A stretch of DNA of 64,000 bases, taken from assembly GCF_014290175.1 (NCBI RefSeq), contig NZ_JACOOR010000006.1:214050-278049 (forward strand), written 5' to 3'. The stretch comes from Anaerosacchariphilus hominis. Lineage in GTDB: Bacteria; Bacillota; Clostridia; Lachnospirales; Lachnospiraceae. The notes beneath the pieces were generated by a model, which had not been told where the DNA came from, searched no databases, and was given only the letters and a program-made list of their open reading frames with translations. The position numbers and the translations under genes are program-made. Positions 32,932 to 42,057 of this stretch are shown piece by piece. Numbering within the stretch: position 1 is the stretch's first letter; each line of letters begins with the position of its first letter.

Positions 32932-33993
32932 TTATTCTTTTTCGTTCTCCTCCGCGCTGTAAATGGCCTTACAGATGGTGATTTTTCTCTCATGGATATT
33001 GTCGAACAGTTCCTTCAGGCCGTCCAGTCCGACACGGTGGCTGATGAGTGCCGCCGCTTCCAGCCTGCCGCTCTCCAGCATCTCCACGCTGTAGCTCCAC
33101 TCGTTCAAAGGCAGTTCTTCATAATAGGAATTCCATACGCCGGAAAGGAGGATTTCCTTTCGCAGAATGGAACTGTGATTCTTCAACTCCAGGGTAGTGT
33201 CACAGTGTGGATTCCCCAGAAGCACGATTCTTCCGCCGGTCCGCACGCATTCCACCGCACTATTCAAACAGGAACCGGTGCCGGTGCCCTCGATGGCCAC
33301 ATCCACGCCCCGTCCTCCGGTCAGTTCAAGGATAGCTTTCACACCGTCGGTCTCCCGGCTGTTTATCACAGTAAAGCCCCGTCCCCGGGCGAACTCCACC
33401 TTGATTTCATCGATATCCACCAGGATCACCTTTTTGGCTCCGAAGATCTCCGCCCACCGGGCCGATAGGATTCCGATAGGTCCGGCTCCGAAGACCACCA
33501 CCTGCTCACCGCCCGTCACCTGACCGCGCCGCACTGCATGTTGGGCCACACAGATGGGCTCCACCATACACAGCTCTTCCATGGATACCCGCTCATCTTT
33601 TGCCGGAACCAGGTTCCACCGGGAGGGAATCAAACAGTACTCCGCAAAACCTCCGTCGCACCGGGAGCCCAGATAATTGTAATGGCTGCACTGGCAGTAC
33701 TTACCGGTTCTGCAGGCCTCGCATTTTCCGCAGGGAATCAGTGGAAAAACTGCTGCCTTTTTTCCAAGCAGGTCCTCATCCGCCGGGTTTCCCACCTCAA
33801 CGATGGTTCCTGCAAATTCATGTCCGATGGTCAGCGGATATACATGAGCTCCCAGATCGTACACCCTGGGCAAATCGGAACCGCAGATTCCGCAGGCTCC
33901 TATTTTCATCAGTATCTCATCTCCTGTGGGAACCGGCTTCTTCACCTCTTCCAGTCTCAAATCGCCGATTCCATGGAGTCTCAGTGCTTTCAT
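32932..33993 (-). CDS. Zinc-dependent medium-chain alcohol/polyol dehydrogenase
   Basis: A 353-aa MDR-family NAD(P) dehydrogenase, closest in kind to sorbitol, galactitol-1-phosphate or threonine dehydrogenases. Catalytic zinc ligands lie in GACGICGSDLP and TIGHEFAG; structural zinc is bound by CGKCEACRTGKYCQC; the Rossmann motif is VVFGAGPIGILSA (about residue 168). Last gene of the long operon. In this context it probably oxidises a polyol (ribitol, arabitol or similar) to the ketose that the ribulokinase in the same operon phosphorylates. That substrate is inference. GAAGGAAAG lies before the ATG. Confidence 0.9.
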   Translation of the reverse strand: MKALRLHGIGDLRLEEVKKPVPTGDEILMKIGACGICGSDLPRVYDLGAHVYPLTIGHEFAGTIVEVGNPADEDLLGKKAAVFPLIPCGKCEACRTGKYCQCSHYNYLGSRCDGGFAEYCLIPSRWNLVPAKDERVSMEELCMVEPICVAQHAVRRGQVTGGEQVVVFGAGPIGILSARWAEIFGAKKVILVDIDEIKVEFARGRGFTVINSRETDGVKAILELTGGRGVDVAIEGTGTGSCLNSAVECVRTGGRIVLLGNPHCDTTLELKNHSSILRKEILLSGVWNSYYEELPLNEWSYSVEMLESGRLEAAALISHRVGLDGLKELFDNIHERKITICKAIYSAEENEKE

Positions 33994-34034
33994 ATTCTTT
34001 CCTTCTTTCTACCGGCCGGAACTGACTTCCTGGC

Positions 34035-34664
34035 CTATAAACTCTCCAGCGCGCCCCGTAACCGCCGATAGATCCGCTGATGGCCCGCTTCGTTTGGATG
34101 AAGCCCATCGGGACAGTACCGTTTCTGCATGCACTCCAGCTGGGGCTGTATTCCGCTCCGGGCATAAAGATCCACCACAGAAATCCCATAATACTCCGCT
34201 GTCTCCCGGATGGCCTGCACAAAGTCCTTCAGCCTCCGTCCGCCCCGCTCCTCCACATAACGGTGAAGTGGCGTCATGAATACCAGTTCTGCCTCCGGGT
34301 ACCGCTCCAAAAGCTTCCGTATCAGCACATGACAGGCCCCATAAAAGGTGTAGGGTGTCCGATCGCTCATGGTTCCCAGAGGCGCATCCCCATGGCCGAA
34401 ATCATTGGTTCCTCCGAATACCACGATCACATCCGCCTCCGGCTCCATCCCGTCCACCCGGGAAATGAAGTCCTGATCCCATAGAGGATTCTCCGGTAAA
34501 TGCTGCCTCGCGATCCGGGTTCCGCCGATGCCGTAACCCCGGGCCTCCAGAAGACCACAGTTTTGTTTCAGAAGATTCCAGTAGGCGTCCTCCACGGAAG
34601 CGATTCCCACTCCCTCGGTAATACTGTCGCCCAGAAAATTGATTCGTTTCCCTTTCAGTTCCAT
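34035..34664 (-). CDS. SGNH/GDSL hydrolase
   Basis: A 209-aa cytoplasmic esterase-type protein with the SGNH blocks: block I NFLGDSITEGVG (Ser about residue 13), block III FGGTNDFG and block V DGLHPNEAGH with the catalytic Asp/His. No signal peptide. Such enzymes remove acetyl or acyl esters from sugars or lipids. Placed between the ribulokinase and the polyol dehydrogenase genes, it could strip an ester (acetyl or D-alanyl type) from the imported compound before further breakdown; this is inferred from position only. Confidence 0.9.
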   Translation of the reverse strand: MELKGKRINFLGDSITEGVGIASVEDAYWNLLKQNCGLLEARGYGIGGTRIARQHLPENPLWDQDFISRVDGMEPEADVIVVFGGTNDFGHGDAPLGTMSDRTPYTFYGACHVLIRKLLERYPEAELVFMTPLHRYVEERGGRRLKDFVQAIRETAEYYGISVVDLYARSGIQPQLECMQKRYCPDGLHPNEAGHQRIYRRLRGALESL

Positions 34665-34694
34665 CCTATATCCTCTATTCCTGTCCTCTGTTTT

Positions 34695-36383
34695 TCAGCC
34701 CTTCTGTACCGCTTCGCTCCGGTAAGCCAGCAGCCGCTGCATCACATCGTCCCTGCCCCGGCCGAAATGGTCATGAAGCTCGGAATACTCTTCGTAGAGC
34801 TTATTATATACTTCCACATTCTCCGGATTCGGGAAGAAGCGCCTCTCGGACTTGAGCCCGATATGTCTGGCCGCTTCCAGGATATCATCGTAGCCTCCGG
34901 TCTCTTTTCCAGCGGCCACCGCCGCGTAAGCCGCGCTGCCTCTGGCGCATCCGTACATTCCGCCGCAAATCCGCAAGGGAAGATTCAGCACATCTGCGTA
35001 GATCTGCATCAGAAGCATATTCTTCTGGCTGATACCGCCTGTGGCGTAGATAGCGTCAATATTTACCCCATGTTCCCGGTAATTTTCTACGATTTTTCTG
35101 GTGCTGAAGGCTGTGGCCTCCAATAATGCCCGGTAAATATGTTCCGCCTTTGTCTGAAGGGTCATACCCACCATCAAACCGGTTAAAGACGAATTCAACA
35201 GAATGCTCCGATTTCCGTTCCACCAGTCCAGGGCTACGATTCCCGTCTCCCCGGGCTTCAACTCCGCCGCCTTTTCTGACAGATATTGCTGGCTGTCCTT
35301 GCTTTCCTTCTCCGCCTCCTGGGCATAATCCTCCGGCATGCAGTTCTTCACCTGCCACTCGAACAGATCCCCCAGGGCGCTCTGTCCCGCTTCGTAGCTG
35401 AAGAATCCCGGATAAATGCCCCCATAGGACATTCCGAAGATTCCCGGAACCAGATGTTCCTCTTTACTCAATATCAGGTGGCAGCCGCTGGTTCCCAGAA
35501 CCGACAGCATTATATTGGTCCGGTCGATTCCCGCTCCTGCCACTCCCGCAAATGAATCTATAACAAACGGCGCTACCGCACATCCTTCCGGCAGTCCGAA
35601 CCGCCGGGCTGCGTCGCCGCATACCTTTCCTGCTTCTTCTCCCAGTCCTATCATGGGATAATTCAATTTTTCCGATACATAGTTGGCCAATTCCGGATGA
35701 AGCTCCTCGTAAAACTCCCTGTCCGGATACCCGGTCTTCCAGTTACAAAAGCCTTTGTAACCGGCCGCACAGATACTTTTCTGCAGCTTTCCGCAGAGAA
35801 TGGCTGTAATCCAGTCTCCCGCTTCTATATAATAGTCTGCGGCCCGATATACCTCCGGCGCACAGTGCAATGTTTCCAGTACTTTACTGATGGGATACTC
35901 GCTGGTAATCCGATTCCCGTAATATCTGACCCATTTCTCGTCCCGACGCTTGATCACTTCGTTAATCTGATCCGCCTCTTTTCCCGGCGAATGATGCTTC
36001 CACAACTTCACATAAGCATGGGGGTTCGACGCGAACTCCGGCAGCGTGCACAAAGGTGTCAGATCTTTTTTTATCGGTAAATAGGTGGAGGAGGTGAAGG
36101 ACGCCGCCACTCCGATGATGTCCTCCTGTCTGAGTCCCGACAGCTCCATTGCCTCCGGTACCGCATGCTCCAGGGCCTCCAGATAGTCCATGGGATGCTG
36201 CAGGGCGTAGTCCTTGCCCAGCTTCGTTCCGTCGGGAAGCTGCTCTGTCATGGTGTCATGGGGATAAACATACATGGCTGAAGCCTTCAGTTCCCCTGTC
36301 TTTACATTGATGATAACCGCTCTTGCGGATCCGGTTCCAAAATCGATGCCTATGGTATATTTCTCTCTTGTATTCTCGCTCAT
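34695..36383 (-). CDS. FGGY-family carbohydrate kinase, ribulokinase (AraB) type
   Basis: A 562-aa sugar kinase. The N-terminal phosphate-binding loop is IGIDFGTGSARAVII; the AraB-type pieces LPEFASNPHAYVKLWKHHS, SVLGTSGCHLIL, EAGQSALGDLFEWQ, DWWNGNRS and IYATGGISQKNMLLMQI occur in the same order as in E. coli AraB. AraB phosphorylates ribulose and related ketopentoses. The ATG at 36381-36383 (GAGGAACGCAT upstream) overlaps the YesL-like gene by four bases. No araA or araD is nearby, so classical arabinose use is unlikely; the ketose may come from the polyol dehydrogenase in the operon. Confidence 0.92.
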   Translation of the reverse strand: MSENTREKYTIGIDFGTGSARAVIINVKTGELKASAMYVYPHDTMTEQLPDGTKLGKDYALQHPMDYLEALEHAVPEAMELSGLRQEDIIGVAASFTSSTYLPIKKDLTPLCTLPEFASNPHAYVKLWKHHSPGKEADQINEVIKRRDEKWVRYYGNRITSEYPISKVLETLHCAPEVYRAADYYIEAGDWITAILCGKLQKSICAAGYKGFCNWKTGYPDREFYEELHPELANYVSEKLNYPMIGLGEEAGKVCGDAARRFGLPEGCAVAPFVIDSFAGVAGAGIDRTNIMLSVLGTSGCHLILSKEEHLVPGIFGMSYGGIYPGFFSYEAGQSALGDLFEWQVKNCMPEDYAQEAEKESKDSQQYLSEKAAELKPGETGIVALDWWNGNRSILLNSSLTGLMVGMTLQTKAEHIYRALLEATAFSTRKIVENYREHGVNIDAIYATGGISQKNMLLMQIYADVLNLPLRICGGMYGCARGSAAYAAVAAGKETGGYDDILEAARHIGLKSERRFFPNPENVEVYNKLYEEYSELHDHFGRGRDDVMQRLLAYRSEAVQKG

Positions 36384-37042
36384 ATGCGTTCCTCTTTTTC
36401 TGCAAACCTCTGCTGCCCTTCTTCTGCGGTCCGTTCCATACATTTCAGGAAAATCGGATACATGTGCCGTGTAATCAGAAAAGCGGTAAACGAAACTGCT
36501 ATCAGAGTCAGTGGCGGAACCAGGTAGCAGGCTGTCACAGCCACTGCTATCGTCAGAATAAATGCTGCCGTTGACAAGAGATATTTAAAGGAAATACCCA
36601 GGGCATTTACAAAGCACTGGGCCGTGCTCTGCTCAAAAAATGCCAACAGGGGATAGATATAGATACCTGTAAAGCTGTACAGTACGCCGAACAGTACCAG
36701 AAAAAGTAACAGGGATCGGCTGGCGGTCAGATATTCCAGACCCCGGGTCTGACAGAGATGGTATACAACCATTCCCACATCCACAGCCAGAAATAAATAT
36801 ATCATTCCGATGAATACACCCTGCTTCAGATTCCCCGCGAAGGCTTTTTTATACAGCTTCCATGTGGACGGCCCGTCTCCGCCATCCTGTCTTCTCTTCA
36901 GTAGTACATAATAGACTGCTGTGGTAGACGCGCCTATGGTGACAACCGGCAGCGAAGTAATCAGCCACATGGTATTCAGGATAAATAAATCCGCCAGCAG
37001 TGAAAAGAAATCTCCCACTTTTTTTATTCCCAGTTTCTTCAT
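36380..37042 (-). CDS. DUF624 (YesL-like) membrane protein
   Basis: A 220-aa integral membrane protein with about five hydrophobic helices, starting MKKLGIKKVGDFFSLLADLF and continuing with the family-typical NTMWLITSLPVVTIGASTTA. DUF624/YesL proteins occur next to carbohydrate ABC transporters of the MalF/MalG type and are presumed accessory, though no reaction is known. It lies between the binding-protein gene and the kinase gene and overlaps the latter by ATGA. GGCGGCGGAG precedes the ATG. Confidence 0.87.
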   Translation of the reverse strand: MKKLGIKKVGDFFSLLADLFILNTMWLITSLPVVTIGASTTAVYYVLLKRRQDGGDGPSTWKLYKKAFAGNLKQGVFIGMIYLFLAVDVGMVVYHLCQTRGLEYLTASRSLLLFLVLFGVLYSFTGIYIYPLLAFFEQSTAQCFVNALGISFKYLLSTAAFILTIAVAVTACYLVPPLTLIAVSFTAFLITRHMYPIFLKCMERTAEEGQQRFAEKEERI

Positions 37043-37109
37043 AACTCCGCCGCCTTTCCGTCACACTTGGTTTATAGGATGTAATTTGATAGCTTTTCCG
37101 TTATTTTCG

Positions 37110-38459
37110 TTACGGTCTTCCTTCGTGGTCAGCCAGAATCTCTTCCACGTTTGCTCTCTGCTCTTCCAGTGCTGTCTTCGGATCCTCTGCATCGTAAAAT
37201 ACTGCGTCCATAAATGCGGTCAGATCCTCTACCACGTCGCCGGATGCCTCGATAAGGTAATCGGTTACGATGGTATCCAGATACTCATGCGCTCTTGCCC
37301 AGTCTGCGTCATTTGCAGCCTTTGCTTTCAGGAGCTCGGTATTCTTTACAGTGCCGGAGCATGCCAGGTAACCAGTGTTGTCGTCAAAGTAAGCGATACC
37401 GTCCTCTGAGGTATACAGCCACTGCATGAACTTCCATGCTGCGTCCTTGTGCTGAGAGCTCTCCAGCATTACCATGGTGTTTCCACCGTAGGGAACTGCG
37501 TAATGTACCTTTCCGTCGATCTCATGTCCCGGAATCTGTGCGATTTCCATGTTCACACCGGACTCCTCACATGCGGAGCGGATCTCATTCAGAGCGCCTA
37601 CAGACTGTACCAGGAACGCGCACTCTCCGCCGGAGAACCAGCCCTTGATGGTGTTTGCGCCTTCAGTGGTGGGAGCCGGACGGAAGGTATCGTCCTTTAC
37701 CATGCCCTGAAGCAGGTTAAACGCCTCTACTGCGCTGCCATTGTCCAGACAGTCAAGCTTCAGGCCGTCCTCAGAGAAGACCGGTCCGCCGTAGGTCTCA
37801 ACCATCATCCAGAAGTACCAGATATCTCTGGGCTGTGAGAATCCGAAATCACTGTAGCCGCCGTCTTTTAACTTCTTACAGGTATCCGCCATCTCTTCCC
37901 ATGTCTTCGGAACTTCCAGACCGGCCTTATCCAGAATATCGGTGTTCACGTACAGAACCGGTGTGGAGCATCCCATGGGAAGGGCGTTCAGCTTCTGTCC
38001 GTCCTCGCTCAGATAATCCGTATAGAAGCCCTCTACGAAGTCATCCAGAGTAACACCGCTCTCATCTGTCATATAGTCCAGCAGATTCGCGGTCACGTCG
38101 TCCTGGCTCAGAATAACGACCTGGCCGGAGCCCATCTGAAGCAGATCCGGTCCTGCGCCTGCCGCGATATCCGCAATGGTCTTCGCTACAGAATCGGTGT
38201 AGCCTCCCTGATAGGTTCCGATAACTTCTACTTCATCCTGGCTCTCGTTATACTTTGCGATCATCTGATCCAGAACTTCTCCGTTTTTGCCGGACATGGA
38301 ATGCCAGAAGTTGACGGTTTCCTTTCCATCTGCTGTGGCCGTGGTGTCGGCTGTGGTGGTGTCTCCTGTGTCGGCTGTGGTGCCGCCTCCGCCGCACGCT
38401 GTCAGTCCCAGTGCCATGCTCAGTGACAGTGCGATTGCAAGACTCTTTTTCATTTTCAT
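37110..38459 (-). CDS. ABC transporter substrate-binding lipoprotein, UgpB-like
   Basis: A 449-aa extracellular lipoprotein: signal peptide with lipobox LTAC (Cys about residue 22), a Thr/Asp-rich linker, then a family 1 solute-binding fold. The first strand NFWHSMSGKNGEVLDQMIAK and the following GTYQGGYTDSVAKTI are like the FWHSM and YKGNY regions of E. coli UgpB, which binds glycerol-3-phosphate and glycerophosphodiesters; maltose-type binding is less likely. AAAGGAGG lies before the ATG. It follows the two permease genes. The glycerophosphodiesterase and glycerol-phosphate dehydrogenase genes in the operon support a glycerophospho-compound as ligand. Confidence 0.9.
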   Translation of the reverse strand: MKMKKSLAIALSLSMALGLTACGGGGTTADTGDTTTADTTATADGKETVNFWHSMSGKNGEVLDQMIAKYNESQDEVEVIGTYQGGYTDSVAKTIADIAAGAGPDLLQMGSGQVVILSQDDVTANLLDYMTDESGVTLDDFVEGFYTDYLSEDGQKLNALPMGCSTPVLYVNTDILDKAGLEVPKTWEEMADTCKKLKDGGYSDFGFSQPRDIWYFWMMVETYGGPVFSEDGLKLDCLDNGSAVEAFNLLQGMVKDDTFRPAPTTEGANTIKGWFSGGECAFLVQSVGALNEIRSACEESGVNMEIAQIPGHEIDGKVHYAVPYGGNTMVMLESSQHKDAAWKFMQWLYTSEDGIAYFDDNTGYLACSGTVKNTELLKAKAANDADWARAHEYLDTIVTDYLIEASGDVVEDLTAFMDAVFYDAEDPKTALEEQRANVEEILADHEGRP

Positions 38460-38524
38460 TTGAATCCTCCTTTTATTTTTTATATCTAGATCCGTCCCGC
38501 GGTTCTATTCTCTTAGTTATACAG

Positions 38525-39355
38525 TTACTTAATTCCTGAATAGGTAAAGGAATTGATGATAAACTTAGATGCAAAAATGTAAATCAGCACCAGCGGCATT
38601 ACCAGGAACATATTTCCTGCCATGATGACATTCCAGTTGTTGTTGCCCTCCGCGTCCTTCAGGGCCGCGATTCCCACGGTCAGGGGTCGGACTGCGTCGG
38701 CTCTGGTCATCATCAGCGGCCAGAAGTAATCATTCCAGTGTCCCACGAAGCTCAGCAGCGCAATGGCTGAAATAGCCGGTTTAGACATGGGAAGCATGAT
38801 TTTTCCCAGTATCTTCAGTTCGGAAGCATTATCCAGACGGGCTGCCTCCAGCAGCTCATCCGGCACCTGCATGAAATACTGCCTCAGCAGGAAGATTCCG
38901 AAGGCGTTGGTCATGTGAGGAAGAATCTGGGGAATCAGTGTATTCACGAGTCTCCAGTCTCCCATCATATAGTAAACAGGGAGGAATGTTACCTGTACAG
39001 GCATCATAAAGGCCACAAGTACCAGTCCGAAGAGGAAGCCTCTTCCCTTGAATTTAAACTTTGCGAAGGCGTAAGCTGCCGGAACCATCACCAGTGACTG
39101 CAAAATCACGATGGAGAAGATGATGATAATGGAGTTCTTCAGGTAGAGCCCGAAGGGAGCCATATTCCAGGCTGTCACAAAGTTCTGCCACTGCGGGCTG
39201 GCCGGTATAAAAGTAATCGGAGCCCGGCTGGATTCTGTCGCCGTCTGCAGGGAAATCGATATCATCCACAGAAAGGGAAATAAAAAGATAAGACAAATCA
39301 ATATCTTTGCAATCACCCCAATAAAACCGGCAATCTTCTGTTTTTTCTTATACAT
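38525..39355 (-). CDS. Carbohydrate-type ABC permease, MalG/UgpE-like
   Basis: A 276-aa inner-membrane permease with six helices and the EAA loop EAARLDNASELKILGKIMLP (about residues 165-185), which docks on the ATPase. The N-terminal region ISISLQTATESSRAPITFIP is typical of MalG-type subunits. AAGGAGGCAGGT precedes the ATG. It pairs with the MalF-type permease encoded 10 bases upstream and the ATPase and binding protein of the same operon, giving a complete importer. Confidence 0.93.
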   Translation of the reverse strand: MYKKKQKIAGFIGVIAKILICLIFLFPFLWMISISLQTATESSRAPITFIPASPQWQNFVTAWNMAPFGLYLKNSIIIIFSIVILQSLVMVPAAYAFAKFKFKGRGFLFGLVLVAFMMPVQVTFLPVYYMMGDWRLVNTLIPQILPHMTNAFGIFLLRQYFMQVPDELLEAARLDNASELKILGKIMLPMSKPAISAIALLSFVGHWNDYFWPLMMTRADAVRPLTVGIAALKDAEGNNNWNVIMAGNMFLVMPLVLIYIFASKFIINSFTYSGIK

Positions 39356-39365
39356 ACCTGCCTCC

Positions 39366-40274
39366 TTATTGGTAATGAACTTTCTTGGACAACAGTGCGA
39401 AATACAGAATGGTCAGGATTCCTACGATGATGAACAGAACCGTTCCTCCTGCAGCCGCACGGCCGATGTCGTATTTGGTGAATACCTGCTGGTACACGTA
39501 ATATACCAGGGAGTTTGTGGAGTTATTGGGTCCGCCTGCGGTCATGACGCGGATGGTTTCAAATACCTTGAAGCTTCCGATAGTCATGATAATCAAGGTG
39601 AAGAACAGCTGCGGGGAAATCAGCGGAATGGTGATTTTCCGCAGGGTCGTCAGCTTGCTGGCGTCATCCAAGGCCGCCGCCTCGTAAATGCTGTCCGGTA
39701 TGCTCTGCAGGGAGCCCATGATAATCACGGTGTAGTATCCGATGGCCTTCCACACTGCCACCAGGATGACCGACATCAGCGCCGTGGACGAGCTCTGAGT
39801 CCATTGGCACCGCTCCAGTCCCACCGCCACCAGGATTTCGTTCAGAAGACCGTTGTTCACGCCCATCATCTGAGCAAAGATCAGACCTACGGAAATCATG
39901 GAAATGATATGGGGCAGGAACATGGCCGCCTGGGTAAACTTGCTGAATTTATCCTTCTTTCTTCCCAGCCAGATGGCCAGAACCACTGCGCAGAGCATAA
40001 TGAATACTACGGTCCATAAGGTGTAAATTCCTGTGTTCTTCAAAGATTTTACAAAATCCGTGGAGTGGAAAATCTTCACATAATTCTTCATGCCCACAAA
40101 TTTTGTCTTGGCCGGATTCAGCTGGTTCACATCATAAAAGCTCCAGAAAACCATCTTAATGGCCGGATAAACCGTGAAGAGCATAATTCCGAGTATGGCC
40201 GGCGCTATCAGCAGATATGGCTTCAGAATCCGCATGATATGACGGCTCTTTTTATTCTTTCTGCCTTTTTCCAT
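39366..40274 (-). CDS. Carbohydrate-type ABC permease, MalF/UgpA-like
   Basis: A 302-aa membrane permease with six helices and the EAA loop YEAAALDDASKLTTLRKITI (about residues 200-220). The N-terminus is basic (MEKGRKNKKSRHIMR). The ATG at 40272-40274 shares a base with the ATPase stop in TGATG, so translation is coupled; a GTG one codon earlier is possible. Forms the channel with the MalG-type subunit encoded next. Confidence 0.93.
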   Translation of the reverse strand: MEKGRKNKKSRHIMRILKPYLLIAPAILGIMLFTVYPAIKMVFWSFYDVNQLNPAKTKFVGMKNYVKIFHSTDFVKSLKNTGIYTLWTVVFIMLCAVVLAIWLGRKKDKFSKFTQAAMFLPHIISMISVGLIFAQMMGVNNGLLNEILVAVGLERCQWTQSSSTALMSVILVAVWKAIGYYTVIIMGSLQSIPDSIYEAAALDDASKLTTLRKITIPLISPQLFFTLIIMTIGSFKVFETIRVMTAGGPNNSTNSLVYYVYQQVFTKYDIGRAAAGGTVLFIIVGILTILYFALLSKKVHYQ

Positions 40275-41317
40275 CACATCGCCCCTACTTTCCCCATATA
40301 GGTCTCATAGCCATCGTCCTGCTGCCTGATCCGCATCTCGTCCTTTCCGAAAATGTAGATCTTCTCCCTGGGAACATGGATCCAGACTGTCTCGTCCACT
40401 CCATGGGAATCGTCTCCTGACTTGACCACAAAGGTATCCTGCTGCTCGTTCCGGATAGTATACAGGGTCTCACTTCCCAGCATCTCCCGGGCTGCGATGG
40501 TGCCCTGCATCTTGAACCAGCCGTCTTCCTTCTCCTTGCTCATGATGGCCGCCTCCGGCCGGAATCCGAAACAGGAACCGTCCTCAAAGGCTTTTACGTT
40601 CATGGCCGGAGAACCGATGAATCTGGCAGTAAACAGATTATCCGGATCCTTGTACATGACGGAAGGAGAAGCCATCTGCTGGATCTTGCCCTGATTCATC
40701 AGTACAATAGTGTCCGCCATGCTCATGGCCTCCACCTGATCGTGAGTTACATATACGAAGGTGGTCTTCAGCTTCTTATGAAGCTCGATAAGCTCCACAC
40801 GCATCTGCACTCTCAGTTTGGCATCCAGGTTCGACAGGGGCTCGTCCATCAGGAATACGGACGGGTTCTTTACGATGGCCCGGGCCAGTGCGATTCTCTG
40901 TCTCTGGCCTCCGGAAAGCGTTCCCGGCTTCCGATCCAGATATTCAGTCATGCCTACCTTCTCGCAGGCCTCTTTCACTCTGCGCTCCCGTTCTTCCTTG
41001 GGAATTTTCTGATTCTTCAGTCCGAATTCAATATTGTCCCGAACTGTCATAGTGGGATAGATGGCATAGTTCTGAAATACCATGGCTACTCCGCGCTTTC
41101 CCGGCTCAATATCTGTTACATCCTGATCTCCTACCAGTACCTCTCCGGAGGTCTGTGGTCCGATTCCCGCAATCATACGCAGCAGTGTGGTCTTTCCGCA
41201 GCCGGAAGGGCCTACCAGGACCGTAAAGGAACCATCCTCAATCTTCAGGTCCAGGTCCTTGATCACTACTGTTTTGTCAAATTGCTTTGTTACATTTTTA
41301 AATTCAATCGAAGCCAT
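40274..41317 (-). CDS. ABC transporter ATPase, MsmK/UgpC-like
   Basis: A 347-aa ATPase of the MalK/UgpC class: Walker A GPSGCGKTT (about residue 38), signature LSGGQRQR (about 135), Walker B VFLMDEPLSNLD (about 155), and a C-terminal OB-type regulatory domain (about 240-347) containing GFRPEAA. The ATG at 41315-41317 follows AAGGAGAGGTGATA; an upstream in-frame start is not needed. MsmK-type ATPases often energise several importers, but this one is embedded in the operon beside its permeases. Confidence 0.94.
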   Translation of the reverse strand: MASIEFKNVTKQFDKTVVIKDLDLKIEDGSFTVLVGPSGCGKTTLLRMIAGIGPQTSGEVLVGDQDVTDIEPGKRGVAMVFQNYAIYPTMTVRDNIEFGLKNQKIPKEERERRVKEACEKVGMTEYLDRKPGTLSGGQRQRIALARAIVKNPSVFLMDEPLSNLDAKLRVQMRVELIELHKKLKTTFVYVTHDQVEAMSMADTIVLMNQGKIQQMASPSVMYKDPDNLFTARFIGSPAMNVKAFEDGSCFGFRPEAAIMSKEKEDGWFKMQGTIAAREMLGSETLYTIRNEQQDTFVVKSGDDSHGVDETVWIHVPREKIYIFGKDEMRIRQQDDGYETYMGKVGAM

Positions 41318-41358
41318 TATCACCTCTCCTTTCTCAAACATCCCTCTCTTATTTGTTC

Positions 41359-42057
41359 CTATAATTCTTCCACATACACGACTCCCTTCATCGCTTTCAC
41401 GATGCCAAGAATTTCTCTGTGGGTATGACTCTTCTGCCCTTTCAGCGTCACAATGAAAGAAACGGTATGACTTGCGATAATTTCATCGTGTTCCATTTGT
41501 ATATTGCTGGGTTCCATATCCTGGCCCCGTATGTACCGCAGGAAGTCTCCCAGCGGCGTCTTCTTGTTCAGCTCCACATACAGCTCCACTACACGGGTGC
41601 GGCTGTGCATCCGGTTGTCCAGGGTATGCAGGCTGTTCAGAATCAGGAAAATCATCAGGGTACTGGCGATGGCCACCTCGTAAAGTCCCAGACCCACAGC
41701 CAGTCCCATACAGGCTGAGGCCCAGAGACCCGCTGCCGTGGTCAGTCCCTTAATCTGATTTCTTGAAGTCACAACGATCGTTCCCGCTCCCAGAAAACCG
41801 ATTCCACTGATGACCTGCGCTCCCATTCTGACCGGATCGCCTGTGCGGTACGCCTGATATACATACTGGTTGGTCATCGTTACGATACAGGCTCCCAGGC
41901 ACACCAGCATATAGGTTCTCAGACCGGCGGGCCTGTTTTTCATTCCCCGCTCCAGTCCCAGCATTCCACCCAGTATAAAAGCTAAAAATCCTCTTATCAC
42001 CAGTGACAGAGGTGTCAGCTCACGGATTTCCGTAAGCCCCGCTGTCCAGTATTCCAT
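41359..42057 (-). CDS. MgtC/SapB-family membrane protein
   Basis: A 232-aa protein whose first 145 residues form the MgtC membrane domain: FILGGMLGLERGMKNRPAGL with the family RxAGLRT signature, MGAQVISGIGFLGAGTI and GLWASACMGLAVGLG. Residues about 155-232 are a soluble ACT-like domain. MgtC proteins restrain F-ATPase or affect magnesium and phosphate homeostasis. Its start lies inside the end of the glycerol-1-phosphate dehydrogenase gene (38-base overlap), so it is a true operon member. Its presence among glycerophosphate genes is unusual; a link to phosphate balance is only a guess. Confidence 0.9.
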   Translation of the reverse strand: MEYWTAGLTEIRELTPLSLVIRGFLAFILGGMLGLERGMKNRPAGLRTYMLVCLGACIVTMTNQYVYQAYRTGDPVRMGAQVISGIGFLGAGTIVVTSRNQIKGLTTAAGLWASACMGLAVGLGLYEVAIASTLMIFLILNSLHTLDNRMHSRTRVVELYVELNKKTPLGDFLRYIRGQDMEPSNIQMEHDEIIASHTVSFIVTLKGQKSHTHREILGIVKAMKGVVYVEEL

